Shown one piece after another: positions 51,749 to 61,229 of a stretch of 64,000 bases of DNA; the stretch's first letter is position 1; each line of letters begins with the position of its first letter. Under the pieces are notes generated by a model. That model did no database searches and was not told the DNA's origin. It saw only the letters and a program-made list of their open reading frames with translations. Origin of the DNA: Candidatus Liberimonas magnetica (GTDB lineage: Bacteria; Elusimicrobiota; Endomicrobiia; Endomicrobiales; JAFGIL01); contig JAJAPY010000003.1 of NCBI GenBank assembly GCA_020523885.1, forward strand, positions 1-64,000. The letters are read 5' to 3'. The translations under genes were made by a program, and so were the position numbers.

Positions 51749-52597
51749 ATGACAGGTTCAATTACAGAGAAGGCCCGATATACCTGGGCTATTCTTTTTT
51801 TATCAGCAAAAAAGTTTTCGAATATTGACGGAGCACAACGCGCCGGAGCATTCGCTTTCTATGCTTTTGTCTCTCTTCTGCCTCTTATAATACTTCTTGT
51901 AATTGTCGTATCGGCTTTCATTACACATGCCAAAGCAGGTGTAGAAGTCGTCAATTACATAGATAATTATATAACATTAAGCCCCGAAATGAAGAGCCAA
52001 ATAGCACGTACATTGGCAGGGGTGATAAAAGCGCGCAGCCAGGCAGGGGTAATCGCTTTTCTCGTACTCATCTGGGGAGCTATGCAATTTGTTATGGCTC
52101 TTGTCCGTGCTACAAATCGTGCCTGGAGTACTGAATCCTATAATTGGTGGAGGCTGCCCATCAAAAGTTTTGCCTTATTTACCATCCTTGCATTCGTGGC
52201 GCTTATAGGGATGGCGCTCCCGTTTTTTCTTAAGCTCATAAAAACATTCCTGGTTCCATTAGGTTATAGCTTTACCTGGATATATGTCATCGGAAGTTTT
52301 TTTATACCTATCGTCATAATTTTTATCGGCCTGAGCCTGTTCTATAAACTGGCACCGCGGCGTAAAACAAGCTTCAGAGAAGTTTGGGCAGGTGCTGTCT
52401 TTGCCACATTCCTTTTACGTACAGGCGAAACATTGTTCCTTGTTTATCTAAAGAAATTTGTCGCCTTTAATATAGTCTATGGAACATTCGGCGGGATAAT
52501 GACGCTTCTATTGTCGATCTATATCGCAGGTTATATCTTTATTTTCGGAGCTTGCGTGTGCGCAAGCCAGGCAGAAGTTCTAGGGGCCGGACAATGA
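51749..52597 (+). CDS. YihY/BrkB family membrane protein
   Basis: 282 residues, six helices. AGAFAFYAFVSLLPLIILLVI, IWGAMQFVMALVRATNRAW, LFYKLAPRRKTSFREVWAGAVFATFLL and YGTFGGIMTLLLSIYIAGYI are the typical blocks. The family is widespread and was once misnamed RNase BN; its function is still unsettled. It overlaps the outer-membrane gene by four bases. Confidence 0.92.
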   Translation: MTGSITEKARYTWAILFLSAKKFSNIDGAQRAGAFAFYAFVSLLPLIILLVIVVSAFITHAKAGVEVVNYIDNYITLSPEMKSQIARTLAGVIKARSQAGVIAFLVLIWGAMQFVMALVRATNRAWSTESYNWWRLPIKSFALFTILAFVALIGMALPFFLKLIKTFLVPLGYSFTWIYVIGSFFIPIVIIFIGLSLFYKLAPRRKTSFREVWAGAVFATFLLRTGETLFLVYLKKFVAFNIVYGTFGGIMTLLLSIYIAGYIFIFGACVCASQAEVLGAGQ

Positions 52598-53241
52598 GAT
52601 ACAGGGTTGGAATATGTTTTATAATAAGCGTTTTATTTTATCCCTTATCAACTGCCTGGGCCGGAGATTTTTTTGGCAGTGTTTGCGCCGGCTATGGCCA
52701 ACTGCTGCAGCCGGATGCGGAAAGTTCCGCTAATGCTTCGCTTCGTAAAGGAGGAGTACAAGCATACTTTCAAGGGTTATGGGGTGAAGAACGTTTAAAA
52801 TACGGGGCGGAAACCGGAATTATGGAAGCCTATACAAACTGGGATAATAACGGTAATTTCCTTTTAAAACGTTCTTTAGCATTTATACCGATAAACGCCA
52901 TACTGCAATACGACTTTACAGGAGATCCCAAGAGCTTTATACCGTTTATATTCGGAGGGCCCGGATTTTATTTTCCGGTCGAAGGCGGTTCGTCCGATGA
53001 AAATGGAGGAGCGGCCCGGACATCTTCTTCATCAAAAATATACTCCGGTGCTGCAGCAGGTATAGGTGTACGCTTCCCGGCCGGACAGAAGTACAGTATT
53101 CTTTTGAACTTGCGTTACTCCAATATCAATGCTCCGGACAACGTATCAGTTTTCGGTCTATGCCTGGGTTTCGGCACCCGCCTTAATTTAATGAAAAAAG
53201 AAAAACCCGTTGAAATAAAGATTAGTACCCAGCCAAAGTAG
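52594..53241 (+). CDS. outer-membrane beta-barrel-like protein
   Basis: 215 residues with a signal peptide (about 1-20, cleavage after AWA). The mature part alternates short amphipathic strands (FGSVCAGYGQLL; ILLNLRYSNINAP; GLCLGFGTRLNLM), as in small 8-stranded outer-membrane barrels, with a poorly ordered Gly/Ser loop around residue 145. The ATG at 52594 is chosen because of its ATGA overlap with the BrkB-like gene and because signal-peptide features start there. Confidence 0.75.
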   Translation: MRYRVGICFIISVLFYPLSTAWAGDFFGSVCAGYGQLLQPDAESSANASLRKGGVQAYFQGLWGEERLKYGAETGIMEAYTNWDNNGNFLLKRSLAFIPINAILQYDFTGDPKSFIPFIFGGPGFYFPVEGGSSDENGGAARTSSSSKIYSGAAAGIGVRFPAGQKYSILLNLRYSNINAPDNVSVFGLCLGFGTRLNLMKKEKPVEIKISTQPK

Positions 53242-53267
53242 TTTCTTAAATCCATAAAATGTAAATT

Positions 53268-54611
53268 ATGCCTAAAATACCTCATTTATCACGGCAATTT
53301 AATGAAAAACCTTTAATAATCGGCTTCGGGCCTGCAGGCATGTTCGCTGCCCTTGAGCTTATCGAACGCGGGTTAAAACCCCTTATATTTGAGCAGGGGA
53401 AAAGGATAGAGGAGCGCTCAATTGATATTCAAAGGTTTATCGGTCAAAGAGTGCTTGATACAGAGTCAAACTTCCAATTCGGAGAAGGAGGCGCAGGGGC
53501 TTATTCCGACGGAAAACTTTTCTCAAAGATAAAAAATAATTCTAAACACGTAACAAAGGTATTCGATACTTTTATAAAATTCGGCGCACCGAAGGATATC
53601 GGCATTATACAAAAACCGCATCTTGGAACTGATGTACTTATAAGGATAGTAAAAAAAATAAGGGAATATATCCTTGAATCCGGCTGCGAGATACATTACG
53701 GTTCAAAGCTGACGCACATACTTGTATCTGGCGGCAAAGCGGCCGGCGTAGTGATAAACAACGAAAATGAATATAATTCTTCAAGGATATATCTTGCTAT
53801 CGGCCATTCAGCAAGAGACACATTTGAGATGCTTCACAAAAAGGGTATATGCTTAGAGCAGAAACCCATATCCGTAGGCCTGAGGATAGAGCACCCTGTT
53901 AAGATCATTAATTCAATAAGGCGCGCCGGTGAGATAAAAGATCCGTCTTCTATTGAAGCTTCCAACTATTCTTTCACCTATATGGACCGCAAAGCAAAAA
54001 GGGGAGTACATACTTTCTGCATGTGCCCCGGCGGAGAAATAGTAAATGCCTCATCCGAGAATGGGCTGCTGGTTTTAAACGGGATGAGCTATTCAACAAG
54101 GTCATCAGCCTATTCAAACTCCGCACTTGTCGTAACCTGCAATACTGAAGATTACACATCACCGGGCCCGTTAGCAGGGATCGAATTCCAGAGAGCTATC
54201 GAGCTGAAAGCTTTTATACAGGGCGGAGGAAAATGGCATGCACCTGCCCAGAACTTAATTGATTTTATGCTGGGTAGGATATCTTCTAATTTAAATGCAA
54301 ACTCGTATAAAATGGGAGTAGTTTCAGCAAACCTGAAAGATATATTTCCGCAGTTCATCATAGATATGCTTTTCTCTGCATTTAATTATTGGAAAAAAGA
54401 ATATCCTTTATTTGTTTCGGAGGAAGCCATACTTTTAGGAGCAGAAACAAGGACTTCCTGCCCTTTAATAATAAAGCGTAACGATGCTTATGAATCAGAA
54501 AATACAGAAAACCTGTTCCCTATCGGTGAGGGATCGGGCTATGCAGGCGGCATAACAAGTTCAGCTGCAGATGCCATAAAAGCTGTTGAAGCGAGCATTG
54601 ATAAAACGTGA
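53268..54611 (+). CDS. FAD-dependent dehydrogenase (COG2509 type)
   Basis: 447 residues. Rossmann FAD motif IIGFGPAGMFAALELIERG (about 17-35), then the family-typical FQFGEGGAGAYSDGKLFSKIK, and a C-terminal FAD-binding NLFPIGEGSGYAGGITSSAADAI. The family is common but biochemically undefined. It probably oxidises or reduces a small substrate with a flavin. Confidence 0.92.
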   Translation: MPKIPHLSRQFNEKPLIIGFGPAGMFAALELIERGLKPLIFEQGKRIEERSIDIQRFIGQRVLDTESNFQFGEGGAGAYSDGKLFSKIKNNSKHVTKVFDTFIKFGAPKDIGIIQKPHLGTDVLIRIVKKIREYILESGCEIHYGSKLTHILVSGGKAAGVVINNENEYNSSRIYLAIGHSARDTFEMLHKKGICLEQKPISVGLRIEHPVKIINSIRRAGEIKDPSSIEASNYSFTYMDRKAKRGVHTFCMCPGGEIVNASSENGLLVLNGMSYSTRSSAYSNSALVVTCNTEDYTSPGPLAGIEFQRAIELKAFIQGGGKWHAPAQNLIDFMLGRISSNLNANSYKMGVVSANLKDIFPQFIIDMLFSAFNYWKKEYPLFVSEEAILLGAETRTSCPLIIKRNDAYESENTENLFPIGEGSGYAGGITSSAADAIKAVEASIDKT

Positions 54612-54640
54612 CAAATAATATAAAATGGAATATTATTACC

Positions 54641-54708
54641 TACCCGCGAAAGCGGGTATCCAGCAGTTAAAACTTGTGCCGCTATGGATTCCTGCTTTCG
54701 CAGGAATG
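54641..54708. repeat. REP/BIME-like inverted hairpin pair
   Basis: Two hairpins with GAAA/TTTC loops in inverted orientation: ACCCGC-GAAA-GCGGGT (54642-54657) and ATTCCTGC-TTTC-GCAGGAAT (54688-54707). ATCCA/TGGAT lie on the inner sides, and the second is followed by GACAACC. This is the common CGGGTATCCA / TGGATTCC repeat found in many bacterial intergenic regions. A 66-codon reading frame over it is a repeat artefact. Confidence 0.85.
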
Positions 54709-54821
54709 ACAACCAAGGCTATTTCTAATCTAAAAAAGCTAATTCGAAAGAACCTGCTGTCCAATTTGGACATGTATGATATTAGAATAAAACTTGACTC
54801 GAATGAGCATGTGGAGGTAGA

Positions 54822-55337
54822 ATGAACAATAAACGCAGGCAATATCTTATTGACAAGGATTTTCAATTACCGTTTATTGTGCGGAATATTATACATATTC
54901 TTATTTACGCCGTTTTGATTTTTTTAATTGTTATCGGCTGGAACAGGTTCCAGTGCAAACAGGATTACCTGATGCTTACTCCGGACAGCGATAAGCTGCA
55001 AGCTTGGGCAGCAAAGAATAATGTTGCACCGGATAGTATTACCTATGCTTGCCAATTCATAGTTCAGGCAAAAGAGTACACTTTTACGCGCATCATCACA
55101 AAGCCTCTCCTTGCAGCCGTGCTTATTAATGCCCTGGTCTCTATCGTGACGAATCTTTACTTTTCGCACCGTATAGCAGGCCCGGTATTTAAGATAAAAA
55201 AAGCATTGAGGGATAAAATCGAAGGGAAAGAAGTAAGACCTATCCAGTTAAGAAAACACGATTATTTCACTGAACTTGCAGATATGACCAATGAAGCGTT
55301 TGGTTTTAGAAAAAGACAAGACGGGGACATTGTTTGA
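54822..55337 (+). CDS. membrane protein with HAMP-like segment
   Basis: 171 residues. Two helices (about 23-44 and 91-111) flank an extracytoplasmic loop of about 45 residues; after the second helix FSHRIAGPVFKIKKALRDKIEGKEVRPIQLRKHDYF is HAMP-like, of the kind seen in short methyl-accepting or sensor proteins. No kinase or signalling domain follows. A strong GGAGG site precedes the ATG. Confidence 0.7.
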   Translation: MNNKRRQYLIDKDFQLPFIVRNIIHILIYAVLIFLIVIGWNRFQCKQDYLMLTPDSDKLQAWAAKNNVAPDSITYACQFIVQAKEYTFTRIITKPLLAAVLINALVSIVTNLYFSHRIAGPVFKIKKALRDKIEGKEVRPIQLRKHDYFTELADMTNEAFGFRKRQDGDIV

Positions 55338-55388
55338 TAATACGATATTTAAAAGGGCTATGAGTTACATATATTTTGTCGATAAAAA

Positions 55389-55558
55389 TTAAACCCGGAT
55401 TTTGCAACAGGCATGAAGAACCGAGACGCAAAAGATGGGTATTTTTGCTAAGCAAAATAGTTTGAGAATACCGTTGTGTATTTGAAAACTATTTTGTGAC
55501 GCAAAAATGCCTTGATTTTGTGTCGAATTCCATGTCCTGTTGCAAATTCCGGGGTTAA
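55389..55558. repeat. 170-bp imperfect long hairpin
   Basis: Almost end-to-end self-complementary: AAACCCGGATTTTGCAACAG pairs with CTGTTGCAAATTCCGGGGTT; GACGCAAAAGATGGGTATTT pairs with the segment before TGTCGAATTC; GCAAAATAGTTTGAGAATAC pairs with GTATTTGAAAACTATTTTGT; the loop is about six bases near 55474. It ends 30 bases before the ribosome site of the next gene. Compare the word-repeat spacers. Confidence 0.8.
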
Positions 55559-55599
55559 ATCACGTATCACAAAATTCGCAGCAAAAGGAGAAACGTAAC

Positions 55600-55767
55600 A
55601 TGTCTATTTTCAGTGAAGGGGAGTACAAGGGTAATCCAATGGTTGTCATAAAGAATGCAGAGGAAGACAAGTTCCCGTTTTCATTCGGCTTAAAAAAAGC
55701 CAAGCTTGTCGTAGAACATATCGAAGAAATTAAGAAGTTTGTAGAAAAATACGACCTAAATAGTTAA
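55600..55767 (+). CDS. small conserved protein, copy 1
   Basis: 55 residues: begins MSIFSEGEYKGNPMVVIKN and continues with PFSFGLKKAKLVVEHIEEIKKF. An AAGGAG site sits 11 bases upstream of ATG 55600. It is soluble, charged, and of unknown function. A 53-residue copy lies at 57613, and 93 bases (55663-55755) are identical to 57676-57768. The two flank the first membrane glycosyltransferase. Confidence 0.8.
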   Translation: MSIFSEGEYKGNPMVVIKNAEEDKFPFSFGLKKAKLVVEHIEEIKKFVEKYDLNS

Positions 55768-55871
55768 TAAGTATCGGTGTAAAACTTGACTGCTTTAACT
55801 TAAAAATTGAAATCTATACAATAAAAACCTGGCGTAAAATTGTTGGAATATTTCAAAATCAGGAATACAAA

Positions 55872-57563
55872 GTGAATAATAGAAATACTGTATTAGCACT
55901 CATTATAGCGGCTATTTTTGTGTTACATATTGCCAATGCCTTATATCAAGGGAAAATGCTTCCCAACTGTGCAAGGACTAATGATGAGGGAATGAATTCC
56001 TGGGATATGCAATTCACAGATCCGTTTAGCGTAAATACAAGTTATCCGCCTTTATATGGATTTAACAGCTACTTTATAGAGAAACTAGTAGGCAAGAACT
56101 GGACTTTGCTGTATGTCTTCAACAATTCGATGTATTTTCTATTGCTTCTAATATTTCTTTACCTCCTCGGCAAAGCGGTAAAGGATACAGAGACAGGCTT
56201 GCTTTCTGCCTTGATAGTTTCATTGTACCCCTTGGTCGCTGCAGGCTATAACCGGTACTGTATGGATTTTGCCCTGTTATCCCTTATTGTGATCTTTCTT
56301 TATTTTCTTTACAGGTCTGACTATTTCTTAAATACCGGATATAGCGTCCTTGCAGGGGTTGCGGTAGTTTATGGTGTCATGCTTAAAGAGTCTTTCCCTG
56401 CTTTCATCGCAGGCCCGGTTTTATATGTTTTTTACCAATCGCTTAAAGACATTTTGAGAAGAAGCTTCAAACGAATTATTACGATCTCTGTTATTTTTAT
56501 TTCTACAGTAGCGGTAGCTATATCCTTTTTCGGGTTTAACTACTTCTATTTTTTGTTCTGGCAATCCATGTTATTAGAACCAGTCAATCATGTCTGGACC
56601 GGGTTTGGGACGTTCCTGTTTTATCATATCAGGTTGTTCTGGATAGGTCTTTGGGAAAGCCAGCTATCCATTCCCTTCTTCTTGCTACTGATACCCGGAA
56701 TATACTGTTTTGCAAAAGAAAAAGACACCCGCTTACAGATAACTGTTTTTTCTTCAATAATCATACCCAATTTATTCGTAATGCTGATGCCGCACTGGAA
56801 GTCGGAAAGACACCTCCTGCCCCAACTTGCAGTCTTAGCATTTATCAGTGCTTTTAGCCTCAGAAAGTTAATTGACAGCTATTCCGGAAAGGCTATTATA
56901 TCATTATTAATTATAGTAGGGATCTTGCAGGTATATGACTTTACCTATGATAAAATTGGGCTTTCAAAACTTGAATATAAAAGTTTTTATTATTGGCATA
57001 CGGAATACATGGAATTATCGGTTAATACCAAGCTTAAGAAGACTGAAACGTGCATAAATATCTTCAAAGCACTGCTGGACAATATCAATGAAACGGAACG
57101 AACCGGTATAAAAAAGAACAAATATAAAGTGCTTGTTCTGCCTGCTCATGCAATGGATAGTAAGGGGATAGTTTTACTGCATTCATATTTTCTTTTTAAT
57201 TTAGGCAAATATGTTAAAGATAAGGATTATTATAGCCTTGTCAGGCGTTTGAACGCTTCCGGAGACAAAACAGTAGGTATCGACTATATCATACAGGCGG
57301 CAACTAAAGACTCAAAACGTGAATCCTTATATAATTTGAATATGCTTGAGCAAATACTTAGAGAAACCGCCGAAAATGCTTCTGGCCAGGTTGACCTTAA
57401 AATAATGGAAAATAAATGGGCCAGCCTTGTAAAAAACTTTGAAGACCGAGGATTAATTTACAGGGGCAAAGAATATGATTTTTATCTTTATCAGCGTAGA
57501 GCGATATCAAGTTATATGCAGTTTTTCGTGCTGCCTCTAAAGATATATGGCGTTGCCAAATAA
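55872..57563 (+). CDS. GT-C type membrane glycosyltransferase, copy 1
   Basis: 563 residues, about 11-12 helices in the first 370 residues and a soluble C-terminal domain. The acidic NDEGMN pair in the first loop is the position of the catalytic Asp in GT-C enzymes (PMT/ArnT type), and PHWKSERHLLPQLAVLAFIS is the later conserved block. It probably moves a sugar from a polyprenyl-phosphate donor to a lipid, glycan or protein on the outer face of the membrane. Start is GTG 55872. The intact member of a three-copy family (61230, 63565). Confidence 0.82.
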   Translation: MNNRNTVLALIIAAIFVLHIANALYQGKMLPNCARTNDEGMNSWDMQFTDPFSVNTSYPPLYGFNSYFIEKLVGKNWTLLYVFNNSMYFLLLLIFLYLLGKAVKDTETGLLSALIVSLYPLVAAGYNRYCMDFALLSLIVIFLYFLYRSDYFLNTGYSVLAGVAVVYGVMLKESFPAFIAGPVLYVFYQSLKDILRRSFKRIITISVIFISTVAVAISFFGFNYFYFLFWQSMLLEPVNHVWTGFGTFLFYHIRLFWIGLWESQLSIPFFLLLIPGIYCFAKEKDTRLQITVFSSIIIPNLFVMLMPHWKSERHLLPQLAVLAFISAFSLRKLIDSYSGKAIISLLIIVGILQVYDFTYDKIGLSKLEYKSFYYWHTEYMELSVNTKLKKTETCINIFKALLDNINETERTGIKKNKYKVLVLPAHAMDSKGIVLLHSYFLFNLGKYVKDKDYYSLVRRLNASGDKTVGIDYIIQAATKDSKRESLYNLNMLEQILRETAENASGQVDLKIMENKWASLVKNFEDRGLIYRGKEYDFYLYQRRAISSYMQFFVLPLKIYGVAK

Positions 57564-57612
57564 TAATGTTTAAAAAATGCGCACAATAAATCTATCTTAT
57601 AAAGGAGAAATT

Positions 57613-57774
57613 ATGTCTATCCTAACTGAAGGGGAGTATAAGGGTAACCCGATGATCGTTATCAAGAACGCTGAAGAAGACAAGTTCCCGTTTTCATTCG
57701 GCTTAAAAAAAGCCAAGCTTGTCGTAGAACATATCGAAGAAATTAAGAAGTTTGTAGAAAAATACGACAAATAG
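57613..57774 (+). CDS. small conserved protein, copy 2
   Basis: 53 residues, nearly identical to the product of 55600 (differences only at the N-terminus and the last residues). ATG 57613 follows an AAAGGAG site by six bases. The 93 identical bases imply recent duplication or conversion. Confidence 0.8.
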   Translation: MSILTEGEYKGNPMIVIKNAEEDKFPFSFGLKKAKLVVEHIEEIKKFVEKYDK

Positions 57775-57849
57775 CTTAGTTTCCCAAAACCTCACATCCA
57801 GAGTTCATATTTCAAACAACACAATATTGCTTGCAGATTGGATTTTATA

Positions 57850-59019
57850 ATGAAATCAAAAAGAAAAGGTTTGATAGCTTTTGGAAGGCCTTTAATAGAA
57901 AACGATGAAATTAAAGAAGTTGTAAAAACTTTAAAATCAGGTTGGATAACTACCGGGCCAAAAGTAGCCGAATTTGAAAATTTGTTTAAAGAGTATGTGG
58001 GTTCAAAATATGCCTTAGCGGTAAACTCATGCACCTCCGGCTTGCATCTTGCCCTCTTGGTTGCGGGTATAAGGCCGGGAGATGAAGTAATAACATCACC
58101 TATGACCTTTGCTGCAACAGCTAATCAAATAATACATGCCGGTGCCGTTCCTGTCTTTGCGGATATCGACAGGAATTCAATGAACATCGATCCTAAAGAA
58201 ATCGAAAAAAAGATAACCGGCCGGACCAAGGCGATTTTGCCTGTACATTTTGCCGGAAGGGCCTGTGATATGGACGCTATATTGCGTATAGCAAAAAAAT
58301 ATAACTTTATAATTCTAAATGACGCAGCCCATGCAATAGAAACTAAATATAAGGGAAAGAATATAGGGTGTTATGGTAATATAACGGTTTACAGTTTTCA
58401 TGCAACAAAGAATATCACAACAGGTGAAGGCGGTATGGTAACGACAAACAATAAAGAATATGCAAAAAAAATCAAGATGTACGGCTTTCATGGAATAAAT
58501 AAAGATTCAACAAAAAGATATTCATTCAATAAATATAACCACTATTCGGTATCCTATCCCGGGTATAAATACAATATGATGGACATACAGGCGAGCCTTG
58601 GTATTCGCCAATTAAAAAAGATAGAAAGATATTCAAGAATAAGAAAATATATTTGGGATAAGTACAACGATGCGTTTAAGGATTTGCCTTGCTCTACCCC
58701 AAAAGAGGCAGAACCTCTGACAAGGCATGCATATCATCTCTATAATCTTTTAATAGATGTTGATAGTTTAAAAACCAGCCGCGACAGGATACTTAATGAA
58801 CTTATTAATGAAAACATAGGCGCCGGCGTTCATTATCTCGCTTTGCACCTTCATGAATTCTACGCTAAAACCTTCGGCTATAAAAGAGGGGATTTTCCAA
58901 ATGCGGAATATATCTCTGACAGGACTATTTCATTGCCTTTGTCTCCCGGATTAACGAATAAGAACGTAAATGATATCATAAGAAAAGTAAAAAAGGTTTT
59001 AAATTCACACAAAAGATGA
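57850..59019 (+). CDS. DegT/DnrJ/EryC1/StrS aminotransferase
   Basis: 389 residues. FGRPLIENDEIKEVVKTLKSGWITTGPKVAEFE opens the family; LAVNSCTSGLHLAL and AVPVFADID contact PLP; NDAAHAIETKYKGK and FHATKNITTGEGGMV hold the catalytic Lys. It aminates a keto-sugar nucleotide, consistent with glycan synthesis around it. ATG 57850 is preferred over a TTG at 57838. Confidence 0.95.
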   Translation: MKSKRKGLIAFGRPLIENDEIKEVVKTLKSGWITTGPKVAEFENLFKEYVGSKYALAVNSCTSGLHLALLVAGIRPGDEVITSPMTFAATANQIIHAGAVPVFADIDRNSMNIDPKEIEKKITGRTKAILPVHFAGRACDMDAILRIAKKYNFIILNDAAHAIETKYKGKNIGCYGNITVYSFHATKNITTGEGGMVTTNNKEYAKKIKMYGFHGINKDSTKRYSFNKYNHYSVSYPGYKYNMMDIQASLGIRQLKKIERYSRIRKYIWDKYNDAFKDLPCSTPKEAEPLTRHAYHLYNLLIDVDSLKTSRDRILNELINENIGAGVHYLALHLHEFYAKTFGYKRGDFPNAEYISDRTISLPLSPGLTNKNVNDIIRKVKKVLNSHKR

Positions 59020-59026
59020 GGGTATT

Positions 59027-59749
59027 TTGAATTACGACGTAAGCATAATAATAACAAGCTATAACGAAGAAAACCTGCTCGAGGCTGGCGTAAATGAAAT
59101 TATTAAGGTAATGGAACAGTCCGGGTATTCCCACGAGCTTATATTTATAGACGACTGCAGTTCGGACAAAACAAGATATTTAATTTTAAAGCTAGTAAAA
59201 GATAAACCGAATAGGAGCTATGTTTTTCATGAAATAAATGTCGGCCGGGGCGGTACTATTAATGAAGGGATCAAACTTGCAAAAGGTAAAATAGTCGGAT
59301 ATTTAGATATAGATTTGGAAGTGCACGCCAGAAACATACCTGTAATGATACATGCGATAAAAAGCGGCAATGATATCGCTACGGCTTTTAGAGTTTATAA
59401 GATCAGTTTGGCGCCATATGATATTTTACGCTATATATTAAGCATCGGCTATAGAAAACTTCTACGGCTTTTGCTGAAAACCCCGCTTCATGATACTGAA
59501 GCAGGCTGTAAGTTTTTTTCGAGGGAAAAAATACTGCCTCTAATTGATAAAACACAGAACAAACGCTGGTTCTGGGATACTGAAATAATGACGTTATCCT
59601 ACCTGTCCGGACTGAAAATAGTGGAAATACCCTGCCAGTTTATAAGAAGATTAGACAAAATATCCAGTATAAATTTATTTAAAGACATAAGGGACGACTT
59701 GCTATCTTTGCTGGAGTTTAAGAATACTTTAAAAGATAAAACAAAATAA
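59027..59749 (+). CDS. family 2 glycosyltransferase (dolichol-P-mannose synthase type)
   Basis: 240 residues. VSIIITSYNEENLLEAG, LIFIDDCSSDKT and YLDIDLEVHARNIPVMI (acidic metal site), then TPLHDTEAGCKFFSREKILPLI. Such enzymes put a sugar on polyprenyl phosphate and would supply the donor for the neighbouring GT-C enzymes. TTG 59027 appears to be the start, preceded by GAGGG. Confidence 0.9.
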   Translation: MNYDVSIIITSYNEENLLEAGVNEIIKVMEQSGYSHELIFIDDCSSDKTRYLILKLVKDKPNRSYVFHEINVGRGGTINEGIKLAKGKIVGYLDIDLEVHARNIPVMIHAIKSGNDIATAFRVYKISLAPYDILRYILSIGYRKLLRLLLKTPLHDTEAGCKFFSREKILPLIDKTQNKRWFWDTEIMTLSYLSGLKIVEIPCQFIRRLDKISSINLFKDIRDDLLSLLEFKNTLKDKTK

Positions 59750-59813
59750 AGAGGTTCTCTTTAATACGGCAGTAGTTCTAAGTCTCCAAATTAAGCTATT
59801 AAGTGAAGCGTGT

Positions 59814-61184
59814 ATGATTGATAGATTAAAAGTAAAAAATATATTACTTATTATAGAAACGCCTAAAATACAACATAATTATCCGAGCTCATTGCCACCC
59901 TTAGGGATTTTATATCTTTGTGCGGTACTTGAAAAAAATGGTTTCAACTGTGATGTTGTAGATGCAAATATTACCCCTTATGACATCGATATTATTGAGA
60001 ACTATGATCTTGTAGGATTTTCATTGTTTTGCTCTAATGTAGAATCAACTTTTGATAAAATTAAAATTGCACGAAACAAATATCCTGATAAACTTGTAAT
60101 TATGGGCGGACCGCATTGTGAAGCTTTTATCGAAGATTACTGTCAAAACCCTGACCTCAATGCTATATTTATCGGTGAAAGTGAAAATACTTTAATTCAA
60201 TATTTAACTATACCTATTAGCACAGATTTAAAAAGTGTTTATTATCGCGACGAGCTATCATCTAAATTCATATACAATGGCCCCAGCAGCGCTTTCCCTG
60301 ATTTAGATCAACTGCCTATACCTTCTTATAATAAGCTCCCTTTAAATAAATATAGCTTTAATGTCAGTAAAAAATCGCCGGTTGTTTCAATTATCACTTC
60401 GCGGGGATGCCCGTTTAATTGCTCCTTTTGCTATCACAGCCATGGGAAGAAATGGCGGCCAAGATCACCTAAAAACATAGTTGATGAAATTGAGTTCCTG
60501 AAAAATGAGATGAATGTAGATGAGATATCAATTCACGATGACAATTTTTCAATAGACAAACTGCGTGTTATTGATATCTGTAACTTGATTGTACAAAGAA
60601 ATATAAATGTATATATTCAAATTACAAGCGGTATTAGAGCCGATATGTGCGATGAAGAAATGTTAAAAAATCTTAAGAATGCAGGTTTATGGCTTATTAA
60701 TGTCAATCCAGAAAGCGGGAATGAGGATACCTTAAGTAAAATAAAAAAGGGGTCATCTTTAGGACATGTTAAAAATTTAGTAAATCTCTGCAGGAAACAC
60801 AAAATAAAGACTTTTGCTAATTTTATTATAGGGTTCCCCTGGGAAGGAGAAAAAGAGATAAGAAATACTCATGATTTTGCGTTAAAACTTAATACAGATT
60901 TTGCTCATTTTGCAAAACTGACCATATTTCCAAAAACTCAACTGTATTCTGATTTCCACAACTTGTTTTATATGTCTCCGTTTAAAGATATAGCTTTTTT
61001 TTCCGGTGAAACTTCCGCACCAAACCTTCATGGATTGACACCTGCAAAAATAGATAATTGGATCAAAAAATGTGTCAAAGATTTTTATTTACGGCCGCAA
61101 ACAATTATTTATTTACTGCAGACGCTCTCTTTCAAAAAACTATTACGTTTGTTTTTATTTACTCTAAAAACAAAAAACATTTAA
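59814..61184 (+). CDS. B12-binding radical SAM protein
   Basis: 456 residues. N-terminal cobalamin-binding Rossmann domain (about 1-150; SLPPLGILYLCAVLEKNG, GGPHCEAF), then radical SAM with CPFNCSFC (about 203-210). It lacks the DxHxxG B12 signature in a clear form, as many members do. Such enzymes methylate or rearrange carbons in cell-surface or natural-product pathways. Its place among glycan genes suggests sugar or lipid modification. Confidence 0.9.
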   Translation: MIDRLKVKNILLIIETPKIQHNYPSSLPPLGILYLCAVLEKNGFNCDVVDANITPYDIDIIENYDLVGFSLFCSNVESTFDKIKIARNKYPDKLVIMGGPHCEAFIEDYCQNPDLNAIFIGESENTLIQYLTIPISTDLKSVYYRDELSSKFIYNGPSSAFPDLDQLPIPSYNKLPLNKYSFNVSKKSPVVSIITSRGCPFNCSFCYHSHGKKWRPRSPKNIVDEIEFLKNEMNVDEISIHDDNFSIDKLRVIDICNLIVQRNINVYIQITSGIRADMCDEEMLKNLKNAGLWLINVNPESGNEDTLSKIKKGSSLGHVKNLVNLCRKHKIKTFANFIIGFPWEGEKEIRNTHDFALKLNTDFAHFAKLTIFPKTQLYSDFHNLFYMSPFKDIAFFSGETSAPNLHGLTPAKIDNWIKKCVKDFYLRPQTIIYLLQTLSFKKLLRLFLFTLKTKNI

Positions 61185-61229
61185 ACTTGCAGGAGCGTTT
61201 AAAAAATAAACAAAAGATAGGGATGTAAA

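Noticed and set aside
54625-54825. 66-codon open frame with PAKAGIQ and WIPAFAGMT
   Set aside because: These peptides are the usual translation of the REP-like hairpin pair at 54641-54708; no ribosome site and it overlaps the real gene at 54822.
55540-55599. Longer N-terminus for the small protein at 55600
   Set aside because: The upstream in-frame start lies within the long hairpin, while ATG 55600 has a good ribosome site and matches the second copy.
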